A DNA stretch of 64,000 bases. Origin: Treponema sp. GTDB taxonomy: Bacteria > Spirochaetota > Spirochaetia > Treponematales > Treponemataceae. Both the position numbers and the translations under genes were made by a program. Shown here piece after piece: positions 25,200 to 33,415 of this stretch. The notes under the pieces are model-generated. The model saw only the letters and a list, made by a program, of their open reading frames with translations. It was not told the DNA's origin and did not search any database. Every line of letters begins with the position of its first letter. The first letter of the stretch is position 1. Where the stretch lies: contig JAILKS010000066.1 of NCBI GenBank assembly GCA_024693715.1, positions 35,628-99,627 on the forward strand, in the 5' to 3' direction.

Positions 25200-25940
25200 A
25201 TGAAATTAAGTAATATTGTGATAGTTCTTGATCATCCCGATGAAAGTAGAAATATAGGTTCAGCCTGCAGGGCAATGGCAAATAATGATATAAAAACCCT
25301 CAGGATTGTCGGTAAAAAAGAGGATTATAATTTAGAACAGATTAATACTCTTGCAATTCATGCGGCATATATTTTTGAGAATGCACAGTTTTATGATTCT
25401 ATTCTTGATGCGACAAGAGATTGTTCTATAAGCGCGGGAACTACAAGAAGAATGGGTAAAAAGAGAGGAAAATTACTTTTGCCCGAAGAGTTTTCTGAAA
25501 AAGCAGCAGTAATTACCGGTGATAAAAGCGATGCAAGGGTTGCGGTCGTTTTTGGTAATGAAAGAACAGGACTTACTGATTCACAGCTGGAGCAATGTAC
25601 TCTTGGCGTAACTATTCCTTCATCAAAAGAGTTTGGTTCTTTAAATCTTTCGCATGCCGTTCAAATATTGTGCTATCATTTATTCAGGGAAAGCTTAAAA
25701 GAGCATAATAAAAGCATTGTCAGTTATACACCGCTGTCATTAGAAAGAATAGATTCCTGTGTACAAAATATTACAGATAATATGCAGAAGCTTGGATTTT
25801 TTAAAATGCCTGGTCGGGAAGATATGGAGAATTTCTGGAGGAGTTTTCTTTCGAGGGCTTCATTGACAGAAGGAGAAGCTAAATATCTGGAAACTACTTT
25901 TTCAAAAATATCAGGACTTGCCGGTAAAAATCAAAAATAG
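25200..25940 (+). CDS. SPOUT RNA 2'-O-methyltransferase, TrmJ/TrmH family
   Basis: This 246-residue enzyme has the SPOUT knot fold. The RNA-binding motif 1 (LDHPDESRNIGSACRAMANN), motif 2 (VVFGNERTGLTDSQLEQC) and motif 3 (GSLNLSHAVQILCYHLF) are all intact, and the C-terminal helical extension fits TrmJ, which methylates ribose at tRNA position 32. Assignment to TrmJ rather than another TrmH-like enzyme is likely but not certain. It is the last gene of its operon and converges with the Nif3-like gene, nine bases apart. Confidence 0.87.
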   Translation: MKLSNIVIVLDHPDESRNIGSACRAMANNDIKTLRIVGKKEDYNLEQINTLAIHAAYIFENAQFYDSILDATRDCSISAGTTRRMGKKRGKLLLPEEFSEKAAVITGDKSDARVAVVFGNERTGLTDSQLEQCTLGVTIPSSKEFGSLNLSHAVQILCYHLFRESLKEHNKSIVSYTPLSLERIDSCVQNITDNMQKLGFFKMPGREDMENFWRSFLSRASLTEGEAKYLETTFSKISGLAGKNQK

Positions 25941-25948
25941 CAGATTTT

Positions 25949-26716
25949 TTATAAGCCGCTTGGTTCTTCAATAAAAAAAGTTTCTATGTTCAATTCTGAT
26001 TTGAGCTTTTCCATCACAAGATTAACTCCGACAGTTTCGGTTTCGTAATGACCACCGGAAATAACGTTTATGCCCATTTCCTTTGCAGTTTGAAAATCTT
26101 CATGCATGAATTCACCGGTGATGTAGCAGTCAAGCTTTTGTTCTATTGCAAATTTTATTTCTTCACTGGCACCGCCTGAGATAATTCCGACTGTTGTATT
26201 TTTATCCTTCCCGGCTTTTATAATACAGTTTGCTTTTTTTCCGGGCCTGAGGATTTTTTCTGAAATTTCATCTGTCGTCAGCGGTTTATTAAGAGTTCCC
26301 TTTACACCTATGTCCATTCCGTGCCATTGACCGAAGGCTTGCAGGTTTTTTAGGTTTATGCGTTTTGCAAGTCCGTAATTGTTTCCGTACGGATTATTTG
26401 CATCAAGAGGAATATGATAGGCAATAAGTGCAAGATCATTTTTCAAAAAGGCACTTAATCTTTTGTAAAATTGTCCTGTAACTGTTTCACATCGTCCCCA
26501 GAAAAGTCCATGGTGAACAAAAAGAACATCTGCTTTACTTTCCGCTGCCTTTAAGGCTGTAGCTTCACATGCGTCTACTGCAAAGGCAACCTTTTTAATT
26601 TCTTTTTTATCAGGGGCAGAATTCTGAATTTGAATGCCATTGAGGGAAATATCACCGCTGTAGTTTTCCTTGTTCAAAAAAGAATTGAAATATTCATCCA
26701 GTTCAATCAGGGTCAT
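25949..26716 (-). CDS. Nif3-like dinuclear metal-centre protein (YbgI/GTP cyclohydrolase 1 type 2)
   Basis: This 255-residue protein belongs to the NIF3 family, which forms hexameric rings with a two-metal site. The metal ligands are seen in VLFVHHGLFWG and, near the end, SGGHYETETVGV. The middle carries GIISGGASEEIKFAIEQKLD. Length is that of the short bacterial form without the inserted PII-like domain. The enzymatic role is debated. The start overlaps the upstream membrane-hydrolase stop by four bases. Confidence 0.9.
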   Translation of the reverse strand: MTLIELDEYFNSFLNKENYSGDISLNGIQIQNSAPDKKEIKKVAFAVDACEATALKAAESKADVLFVHHGLFWGRCETVTGQFYKRLSAFLKNDLALIAYHIPLDANNPYGNNYGLAKRINLKNLQAFGQWHGMDIGVKGTLNKPLTTDEISEKILRPGKKANCIIKAGKDKNTTVGIISGGASEEIKFAIEQKLDCYITGEFMHEDFQTAKEMGINVISGGHYETETVGVNLVMEKLKSELNIETFFIEEPSGL

Positions 26717-27753
26717 TTTGTACCGCCTAAAAATGAATTGTATATTTCAGGAAGAGTCTGAGTTACAAGAAGATTTGGTGTCGTACAGTTTTTGTCTCTT
26801 TTAAGATTGAGGCGTTTTGCGGTAATGAAATCGGTCTGTTCAACCATACCAAAACCTGCTGCCTTATATTCAGATATTGCTTCAAGATTAAAGGAACCTG
26901 AAATGCTTGAGCTGTTTCTTTCTGCAAATTGTTTTACGGCTCTTCCTGAAAGAGAATCTCCAATGAGGAAGAAATTACAATCCTTTCCATACCGTTCACG
27001 TGCTGTTTTTACGAGTTGTTCAGTTTCCATGTAGTAATTATAGATGTAATCGTTCTGGTTCTTTTTGAAATTTTCATTCATGTTGAAATATTCATCCTGA
27101 ATAAAAAAATTACGGCATATTCTGGTATTTTTTATTCCCGTAAACCAGTTGCAGTCATTTGTGTAAAAATCAGCGGTGAGGACTGTAAAGCTGTTAGATG
27201 CCAGAAGCTTTAAAAACGGCATGTAGGCAGCAGAATCTCCGCGTACATCAGGAATAAAAAGAATAACGTGATTTGAAAGCTTTTCGCCAAGTGGTGAAAT
27301 TTCTGTAAGGATTATATTTGCTTTTGAGAAGGCCTTCTGCTTTGAAAAGCCTGTTCTGAAATTTCCTTCGAGACGCTCTGTGTTTATTTCAATATTGAAT
27401 TTTTTATTATTCTGATTTACCGGATGAGTGATAATTGAAAAAAGAAAAAGGGCAATTATAATGACCGTCAAAGTTATTGAACCGATTTTCATCATAAGGC
27501 TATAGATATCAAGAAAGAGTTTTTCTGAATATCTGAGCATTGCCCTTATATTTATGATTATTGTAAAAAGGGCCAGTGCAATTATTACAAGATTAAAATA
27601 GTTTATGCCCCATGCAAGAACTAAAAGAAGTGAAAGCACGAGTCCAAGCGGCGCTAGCATTACGATTGAATCACGTTTTACATGATGTAAATACAAAACC
27701 CTTGAATTGATAACCAATAAAATCAGTAGTGTCAATGACTGGCCTAAAAACAT
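26713..27753 (-). CDS. Membrane protein with C-terminal alpha/beta-hydrolase-like domain
   Basis: This 346-residue protein has about four hydrophobic helices in the first 110 residues. A soluble domain follows, beginning HVILFIPDVRGDSAAYMPFL and containing FFLIGDSLSGRAVKQF, which looks like a hydrolase nucleophile elbow (G-D-S-L-S). The histidine and acid of a triad are not clear. The domain should face the periplasm if the helices end outside. It lies between the xylanase and Nif3-like genes with gaps of 2 and -4 bases. A carbohydrate-esterase role is a guess from the neighbourhood. I do not recognise a named family. Confidence 0.6.
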   Translation of the reverse strand: MFLGQSLTLLILLVINSRVLYLHHVKRDSIVMLAPLGLVLSLLLVLAWGINYFNLVIIALALFTIIINIRAMLRYSEKLFLDIYSLMMKIGSITLTVIIIALFLFSIITHPVNQNNKKFNIEINTERLEGNFRTGFSKQKAFSKANIILTEISPLGEKLSNHVILFIPDVRGDSAAYMPFLKLLASNSFTVLTADFYTNDCNWFTGIKNTRICRNFFIQDEYFNMNENFKKNQNDYIYNYYMETEQLVKTARERYGKDCNFFLIGDSLSGRAVKQFAERNSSSISGSFNLEAISEYKAAGFGMVEQTDFITAKRLNLKRDKNCTTPNLLVTQTLPEIYNSFLGGTK

Positions 27754-27755
27754 AT

Positions 27756-29414
27756 TTAATTTCCTTTTGCATCCTGAGCAGCTTCAAGAACTCCATAAAA
27801 GGCTGGTTTTACGCTGTAATCTGCATTGAATAAAAGCGGATACTGTCTTGTTCCACTGTATTCACTAAGTGCATTCAACCATGTTCTATCATCTGTGGTG
27901 CCCCAAATTGTTACTCCTATAATACCATTTTTTCCATCAGTTTTTCTATTTCTAATGAACATTTCGAAGTATTTTTTATAAACTTCGCGCAGTTTTTGTG
28001 AATTATAACGGAGATTTCCATTTGCAATATCAAGTTCTGTAACCTGAACATCAACTCCAAGAGATGTGTATTTTTGTACTGCGGCTTCAAAACTGTCACT
28101 TGCATTGCTGATTGACGGCCAGTCTATTTTTACATGAGCCTGCATGCCTACTACATCGATACGTGCATCTTTAGTTGCTTTGATTTCCTGTACAAGTGTG
28201 CAGATTGCATCTCTTTTTGCAGGAACATATTCATTGTAATCATTGTAAGTAAGAAGAACATCCTTTGGTGCATATTTGTTTGCATATCTGAAGGCATTGA
28301 TGATAAATTCCTCGCTGTTGTAAATGGAATACCAGTTGCTGTTTTCTCTGACCCATTTTGAAGCGGTTGCATTATCAGAAACGGCTTCATTTACTACATC
28401 CCAGTATTTAATAATGTGATTTCCATTATTTTCTGTTTTTTCAAATTCATCTACAAATTCCATTACAGATTTGATGTACCATTCAAGACGTGCGTTCATC
28501 GTCTGTTTATCGACAAAGGAATCGTTTTTATTCTGACTGTAATTTACCCTGAAGAACCAGTCAGGAGTCTGATTATGCCATACAAGCACATGACCTCTCA
28601 TAATGAAGCCGGAATCCTTTGCAATTTTAAGACATTCTTTTGCACTTCCAAAATCGATTTTTGCAGGAACCTTGTAAGTCTTTCCATCTTCTGCAATAAA
28701 ATCTGTTGTCTGAGTAACTTTCTGCCAGTTGAAAATAAAATCAGGTTTGAATTCATTACCCATCGTATAACAGTTCACCTGATGTTTTAATCCGTCCTGA
28801 ATTTCAGTTGTATTGAGTTCTCCCTTATATCCTACTGCGAGTCCGAAGTAATCAAAATAATCCTTGTAAGCTTCCCACAGAGACGGAGCATCCTTCCAGT
28901 TTACTTTTACGGCAGTTTCATCAGATTCATCATAAATAATTTTGTATTTGAAATTTTTAAGATAGATTTTAAGATTCTGCTTTTGAGAGCCTATTACGTT
29001 CAGCGTGATGCTTCTTTTCGGACCGAGCATAGATGATGTTTCAGATTTGAAATAAACCCATTTTCCCGGAGCGACCTTATCTTCAAAAAGTGTCGGGAAA
29101 TTTTCGTTAGGTTCATTTATTTTCCATGAAACCATGTTTTCTGCACCTGTGGAATCTTCTATCCTCATTTCACAGGACATCTGAACAAGAACATCACGTC
29201 CTTCAAGTTCATCGAGCGCAATTTTTGCAATGTAATTGTTTTTGAGCTTTTTACCGTCTATAACAATCACATTTTCCGCACCATCAAATTTCTGGTTATA
29301 TTTTATTGCTTCATCCTGAACAAATACAGCCTTCTGTTCATTTTTTTTACTGCATGAAACAGATATGGCAAGTATTAAAGAAATCAAGAATAAAATGTTA
29401 AAGATTTTTTTCAT
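27756..29414 (-). CDS. Endo-1,4-beta-xylanase, GH10 lipoprotein with N-terminal carbohydrate-binding-like domain
   Basis: This 552-residue protein starts with a lipoprotein signal (lipobox SVSC). Residues about 30-175 form a beta-rich jelly-roll-like domain resembling CBM4/22 modules. The rest is a GH10 barrel with the substrate motif HVLVWHNQTPDWFF, the acid/base Glu343 in YWDVVNEAVSDN and the nucleophile Glu460 in VQVTELDIANG. It should cut xylan chains from the cell surface, feeding oligosaccharides to enzymes such as the GH43. It is the first gene of a three-gene minus-strand operon, which is an unusual company for a xylanase. Confidence 0.94.
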   Translation of the reverse strand: MKKIFNILFLISLILAISVSCSKKNEQKAVFVQDEAIKYNQKFDGAENVIVIDGKKLKNNYIAKIALDELEGRDVLVQMSCEMRIEDSTGAENMVSWKINEPNENFPTLFEDKVAPGKWVYFKSETSSMLGPKRSITLNVIGSQKQNLKIYLKNFKYKIIYDESDETAVKVNWKDAPSLWEAYKDYFDYFGLAVGYKGELNTTEIQDGLKHQVNCYTMGNEFKPDFIFNWQKVTQTTDFIAEDGKTYKVPAKIDFGSAKECLKIAKDSGFIMRGHVLVWHNQTPDWFFRVNYSQNKNDSFVDKQTMNARLEWYIKSVMEFVDEFEKTENNGNHIIKYWDVVNEAVSDNATASKWVRENSNWYSIYNSEEFIINAFRYANKYAPKDVLLTYNDYNEYVPAKRDAICTLVQEIKATKDARIDVVGMQAHVKIDWPSISNASDSFEAAVQKYTSLGVDVQVTELDIANGNLRYNSQKLREVYKKYFEMFIRNRKTDGKNGIIGVTIWGTTDDRTWLNALSEYSGTRQYPLLFNADYSVKPAFYGVLEAAQDAKGN

Positions 29415-29469
29415 TTTATATACCTCTGATTTTATTATATTGATTTCAAGTTTTTGAGATATAGAAGAA

Positions 29470-29499
29470 TTGCCCCATTTTTAAAATATGGTGTATAAT
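29470..29499 (+). promoter_or_regulatory. Promoter of the exported-protein gene at 29506
   Basis: TTGCCC (29470-29475) and TATAAT (29494-29499) are 18 bases apart. The -10 ends six bases before the ATG at 29506, and it overlaps an upstream in-frame ATG (29488), which is therefore unlikely to be used. Confidence 0.55.
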
Positions 29500-29505
29500 T
29501 GTTTT

Positions 29506-30549
29506 ATGAAAAGAATCTTTTTTTGTTTATGTTTATTTTTTAGTCTGATTCCTCTTTTTGCAAAGCCGGTTAATTCTCTTGCTTATGGTGCAGAGATTTT
29601 ATTTGAACGAGATAAAATAACAGTTCCTGTTTTGTGGCAGAAGCAGCCTCTTGTTTTTACGGATTTTTATGTTAATGACAGCGGTTTTGATTATGCGGTA
29701 ATCAAGGGACCGGTTATGATGAAATTTGGTTCTTATACGATTTGTGTATCTAAGATTATTTTTGACGGTGAATGTATTATTTTCCCTGAAGGAATTATAT
29801 CTCTTAGAAAGATAAACCTTACTTCATCAGATGTTAATTCAAATAAGAAAAAGGAATTTGCCGCTTTTGTAAATCTTATGCTTACCGCCCAGGGATATGC
29901 CGGTGGTGGTGAGATGGAAGGAAGCAGCTACAGGCTTACGAAGGATTTATTTACGTTCAGTGCAGAAAAGCTTTATTTTTGTGAAAAAGGAATCTGTGGA
30001 AATTTTGAAATAAGCAGTACAGATTCTTCAGGAGAATATTGCTTTCATATTACAGATGCAGTTGTCGGTTTTAATTCAGATTTTGAACCGTGGTATCAGA
30101 ATTATTCAGAAACTGAAAAAATTGAGCTTGAAAAAACAGGTGTATGTAATATTAATTTTTTTAATAAATACGGCTTCAGAAAAAACAAGGATGGAAAGCT
30201 TGAATTTTATTCGAGCAATGCAGAGCTGAAGACGGGATATCAGAGTACGGAATACAATGTTCCTCATGATGATTTTAACTGCTATCTTGATTTTTGTGAT
30301 GTTTCGTTTACCGGTAGCCTTGAAGATTTAACAAGCGGCATCTGTCGTTATAAAAAAACTGTTCTTCTTAAAAAGGATGATGAAAAACCTTTTGCCGTTC
30401 AGACGGCATATCTAAAATATAATAAGGATTCTCCGGTATTTTTAGGCGGAATGATTTTTGATGGAGAAAATGTAATTGAAACTGGTGAAAACGGTGCATC
30501 TTTTAATGCGGTAACAGGTAAGATTACTCTGCTCGTTGATATTCAGTAA
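29506..30549 (+). CDS. Exported protein of unknown function
   Basis: This 347-residue protein has a clear signal peptide (MKRIFFCLCLFFSLIPLFAK). The mature part is beta-rich with alternating hydrophobic residues, such as YGAEILFERDKITVPVLW and FVNLMLTAQGYAGGGEMEGS. No transmembrane helix or known motif is seen. It is probably periplasmic or surface-exposed. I start at 29506 on the basis of the signal peptide and promoter; the alternative at 29488 would add six residues inside the promoter. The lspA operon follows 45 bases later. Confidence 0.7.
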   Translation: MKRIFFCLCLFFSLIPLFAKPVNSLAYGAEILFERDKITVPVLWQKQPLVFTDFYVNDSGFDYAVIKGPVMMKFGSYTICVSKIIFDGECIIFPEGIISLRKINLTSSDVNSNKKKEFAAFVNLMLTAQGYAGGGEMEGSSYRLTKDLFTFSAEKLYFCEKGICGNFEISSTDSSGEYCFHITDAVVGFNSDFEPWYQNYSETEKIELEKTGVCNINFFNKYGFRKNKDGKLEFYSSNAELKTGYQSTEYNVPHDDFNCYLDFCDVSFTGSLEDLTSGICRYKKTVLLKKDDEKPFAVQTAYLKYNKDSPVFLGGMIFDGENVIETGENGASFNAVTGKITLLVDIQ

Positions 30550-30594
30550 AAAGATACTTTAAAAACTTAAGGATTTTTATTATATTTATCTATT

Positions 30595-31158
30595 ATGGAT
30601 ATGGATAAGAAACTTAAATCGAAACTTTTACCTTTAGTGCTTCCTGTTGTAGTAATCGTTTTAGATCAGATTACTAAATATCTGGTAGCGTTATATCTTC
30701 CGCTTGAGGATGGAGAAATTGTCAGAATGGGACCTGCAATCCTTGGTGATTTCTTAAGGATAATTCATGTAAATAATCCGGGCGTTGCATTCAGCTTCGG
30801 AACAAACTGGCCTTTAGTTTTAAGAAGGATTGCTTTTTCTGTATTTCCGATTGCAATTTTAGTTATGGTCATGCTTCTTTATTTTAAAAGCAATGATTTT
30901 ACAAAATTACAGAGATGGGCAATTGCAGGTATTGTCGGTGGCGGTATTGGAAATATTATCGACAGATTGTTCCGAGCTGACGGTGTAATTGATTTTATTG
31001 ATGTAAAATTTTTCGGCATTTTTGGACTTGAAAGATGGCCTACATTTAATGTTGCAGATTCTGCAGTAGTTGTCTGTGGTATTATTCTTATTGTTTCATA
31101 CATCGTTCAAAGGGTAAAAGAAAAAAAACCGGAAGGTAAGGAAACTAAAAATGACTAG
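30595..31158 (+). CDS. lspA: Lipoprotein signal peptidase II
   Basis: This 187-residue inner-membrane aspartyl protease cleaves prolipoproteins before the lipidated cysteine. It has four helices and the family motifs DQITKYL, NNPGVAFSFG, GGGIGNIIDR (catalytic Asp123) and FNVADSAV (catalytic Asp155). Several lipoproteins in this window (esterase, SLT, xylanase, A2M) would be its substrates. Its end overlaps the next gene by eight bases. It opens an operon that continues into mtnN and luxS. Confidence 0.96.
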   Translation: MDMDKKLKSKLLPLVLPVVVIVLDQITKYLVALYLPLEDGEIVRMGPAILGDFLRIIHVNNPGVAFSFGTNWPLVLRRIAFSVFPIAILVMVMLLYFKSNDFTKLQRWAIAGIVGGGIGNIIDRLFRADGVIDFIDVKFFGIFGLERWPTFNVADSAVVVCGIILIVSYIVQRVKEKKPEGKETKND

Positions 31159-31543
31159 AGAAGAAGAACTGGAAATTCAGGCAGAAGAGGAACGCAAACA
31201 GAAAAAAGTTGAGTATGCAAAAAAATCCAGAAAGAAGACCTTTTCGATTATATTCATGTGCATTGTGAGTATTCTGTCGGCAGTTGTTGCATGTGCAGTC
31301 CTTGTTGCCTTTTTGATTGGCGTTATAGTTTTGTTAAATAAAATATTTGGCAGTGAAAGTTCAGTTGCAGGAAAAATCTATTCGGTTTTGCTGCCGGTAT
31401 CTTTCATCGGGGCAATTGTTTTAGGCGTAGTTTTGTATAAAATATTTGCAAGACTTTTCATCAGAAATCTTGGACTTCAAAAAAAGCTTCCTGAAGATAT
31501 TTATGATTATTTTATGGTAAAGAAAAATAAGAAGGGAAAATGA
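31151..31543 (+). CDS. Small two-helix membrane protein, function unknown
   Basis: This 130-residue protein starts with a charged, probably coiled-coil segment (EEELEIQAEEERKQKKVEY). Two transmembrane helices follow, with a basic C-terminal tail ending in KKNKKGK. No family is recognised. It overlaps lspA by eight bases and mtnN by four bases, so it is certainly translated with them. Confidence 0.75.
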   Translation: MTREEELEIQAEEERKQKKVEYAKKSRKKTFSIIFMCIVSILSAVVACAVLVAFLIGVIVLLNKIFGSESSVAGKIYSVLLPVSFIGAIVLGVVLYKIFARLFIRNLGLQKKLPEDIYDYFMVKKNKKGK

Positions 31544-32259
31544 TGAAAAAAATAATCGGAATAATAGGTGCTATGGAAAGTGAAGTTGATTTACTTTGCA
31601 AAAGCATGTTTAAGAACAAAAAAACAGTTATAAGCGGAATTTCTTTTTACAGCGGAATGCTTGATAATCAGAGGGTTGTAATCGTAAAAAGCGGAATTGG
31701 AAAAGTAAATGCTGCAATCTGTACACAGATTCTTATCAATAATTTTTCGGTTACACATATCATCAATACCGGAATCGCAGGGGCAATGGCAAAAAACCTT
31801 AAGATTTTTGATTTTGTCGTTTCTTCAAGTGTCGTTTATCATGACGTAGATTTAACTGCATTCAATTATAAATATGGTCAGATTCCTCAGATGCCTGAGC
31901 AGTTTAATGCAGATGAAACTCTGGTAGATGTAACCTTTAATTCATTCGAACAGATGTCATTTAAGAATAAGCATGAAATTGCAAAGGGACTTATTGCAAG
32001 CGGTGATTCATTTATAAATACAATGGAAAAGAAAAATCAGATAAAAAAATATTTCAATCCGTTGTGTGTAGAAATGGAAGGTGCAGCTATAGCACATGTT
32101 TGTCATATGAATAAGATTCCTTTTGTTATCATCCGTTGTTTATCGGACATGGCAGATGAATCAGTTAAAAGCACTTACAAATTCAATGAAGATATCTGTG
32201 CTCAGTTCTGTGCAAATTTTGTAATTCAGGTAATTGATAATTTTAATAAATTAAAATAG
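31540..32259 (+). CDS. mtnN: 5'-methylthioadenosine/S-adenosylhomocysteine nucleosidase
   Basis: This 239-residue enzyme (Pfs) removes adenine from methylthioadenosine and S-adenosylhomocysteine. The motif IGIIGAMESEVDLL at the N-terminus, NTGIAGAMAKNL, and the catalytic region VEMEGAAIAHV with IRCLSDMADE are intact. Its product S-ribosylhomocysteine is the substrate of LuxS, encoded eight bases downstream. Together they detoxify SAH and make the AI-2 precursor. Confidence 0.95.
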   Translation: MMKKIIGIIGAMESEVDLLCKSMFKNKKTVISGISFYSGMLDNQRVVIVKSGIGKVNAAICTQILINNFSVTHIINTGIAGAMAKNLKIFDFVVSSSVVYHDVDLTAFNYKYGQIPQMPEQFNADETLVDVTFNSFEQMSFKNKHEIAKGLIASGDSFINTMEKKNQIKKYFNPLCVEMEGAAIAHVCHMNKIPFVIIRCLSDMADESVKSTYKFNEDICAQFCANFVIQVIDNFNKLK

Positions 32260-32267
32260 GAAACTGT

Positions 32268-32726
32268 ATGTATAAGGTAGACTCATTTAATCTTGATCAC
32301 ACAAAGGTAACGGCTCCGTTCGTAAGACTGGCTGCAAGAAAAACAGGAGAAAAAGGAGATATTGTTACTAAATTTGATATTCGTTTCTGTCAGCCGAATA
32401 AGGAATTTATGACAACAGGCGCTGTACATACGCTTGAACATCTTATGGCAGAATATATCCGTGATGAGATGGATGGTGTGATTGATTTAAGTCCTATGGG
32501 TTGCCGTACCGGTTTTTATTTTACAGTTTTCGGTGACAGAACGGAAAAGGAAATTGCAGAGCACCTTATGAACGTTTTGAAAAAAGTCGCTGTCTGGGAT
32601 AAGCCTGTGCCTGCCGTAACAGAAAAAGAATGTGGAAATTACCGTGATCATGATCTTGAGGGTGCAAAAAAATACGCTGCAGCCTGGGTTTCCGGTATAG
32701 AAAAGAAAGGCTACAGCGCTTTTTAA
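32268..32726 (+). CDS. luxS: S-ribosylhomocysteine lyase
   Basis: This 152-residue metalloenzyme converts S-ribosylhomocysteine to homocysteine and DPD, the precursor of AI-2. The metal ligands His54 and His58 with the base Glu57 lie in HTLEHLMAE. The catalytic Cys79 is in MGCRTGFYF, and the third ligand is Cys122 in KECGNYRDH. All active-site residues known from the family are present. A Shine-Dalgarno (AGGAAA) lies before the ATG. It is the last gene of the lspA-mtnN-luxS operon; no clear terminator follows. Confidence 0.97.
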   Translation: MYKVDSFNLDHTKVTAPFVRLAARKTGEKGDIVTKFDIRFCQPNKEFMTTGAVHTLEHLMAEYIRDEMDGVIDLSPMGCRTGFYFTVFGDRTEKEIAEHLMNVLKKVAVWDKPVPAVTEKECGNYRDHDLEGAKKYAAAWVSGIEKKGYSAF

Positions 32727-32744
32727 TTTTTCTTTTTGATTATT

Positions 32745-33284
32745 CTAGAATGGAATGTAATATCTTACACCACATTCAATTTTCAGCATGTTGAACAGGC
32801 TTCCGAAAACTGAGCCTACTGCAGCATCAATATTGCCTTCAGCGCTTCCATCACTATCAAAAGATACAAGCGTCGGCGAAAGGATTAATCCAAGGTAAAC
32901 ACTACCTGTTCCAGGTCCCCATTCCCAGCCTCCAAAATCATATCCTGTTTTAAAGTAGCCGGAAACTTCAGGTCCTTTTAAGAAAAATACTCCACCACCA
33001 ACATAAAAACTATTGAAATAAACTGAAAGACCTGCATCAAAGAAAAGAATCTGTTCACTTGAAGAGGTTGGAATAAGATTTTGTGTACTTGAAAAATCTA
33101 TCGATAGTCCGTATTGATTGTCATCATCGAAAAACATTTTGTAAGAGATGCCTTCATTTGTGTAGAATTTTGCAAGTATAGAACTTTGAAGTCCTCCGGA
33201 AAATGAAATGCCCTGTTCAAATGCAGCAACAGTAGAAGTTGATAAAACCAGCAGTAAACTGACGATAAATAATCTTTTTTTCAT
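32745..33284 (-). CDS. Small outer-membrane or periplasmic beta-barrel-like protein
   Basis: This 179-residue protein has a signal peptide (MKKRLFIVSLLLVLSTSTVAA). It continues with alternating strands rich in Gly and aromatic residues (ISFSGGLQSSILAKFY, YVGGGVFFLKGPEV) and ends in YYIPF, a terminal aromatic residue typical of outer-membrane barrels. It is a good candidate for a small eight-stranded barrel of the treponemal outer membrane. The function is unknown. It is a single gene with an AGGAGG-like Shine-Dalgarno. Confidence 0.68.
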   Translation of the reverse strand: MKKRLFIVSLLLVLSTSTVAAFEQGISFSGGLQSSILAKFYTNEGISYKMFFDDDNQYGLSIDFSSTQNLIPTSSSEQILFFDAGLSVYFNSFYVGGGVFFLKGPEVSGYFKTGYDFGGWEWGPGTGSVYLGLILSPTLVSFDSDGSAEGNIDAAVGSVFGSLFNMLKIECGVRYYIPF

Positions 33285-33381
33285 ATCAGGCCTCCTGAAT
33301 AATAAGATAATGTCATAAAAAAATTAATTATAACTATTTTAATAATAAAGCAGAAATCACATATATACAATCAAAAAAAAG

Positions 33382-33390
33382 TGATATAAT
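33382..33390 (+). promoter_or_regulatory. Extended -10 promoter of the DUF1538/P-II operon
   Basis: TGATATAAT (an extended -10) ends about 25 bases before the GTG start at 33416. A Shine-Dalgarno-like AAGGAT sits in the leader. No good -35 is seen, as is usual for extended -10 promoters. Confidence 0.45.
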
Positions 33391-33415
33391 CATAAGAGTT
33401 TTCTAAGGATTTTTT

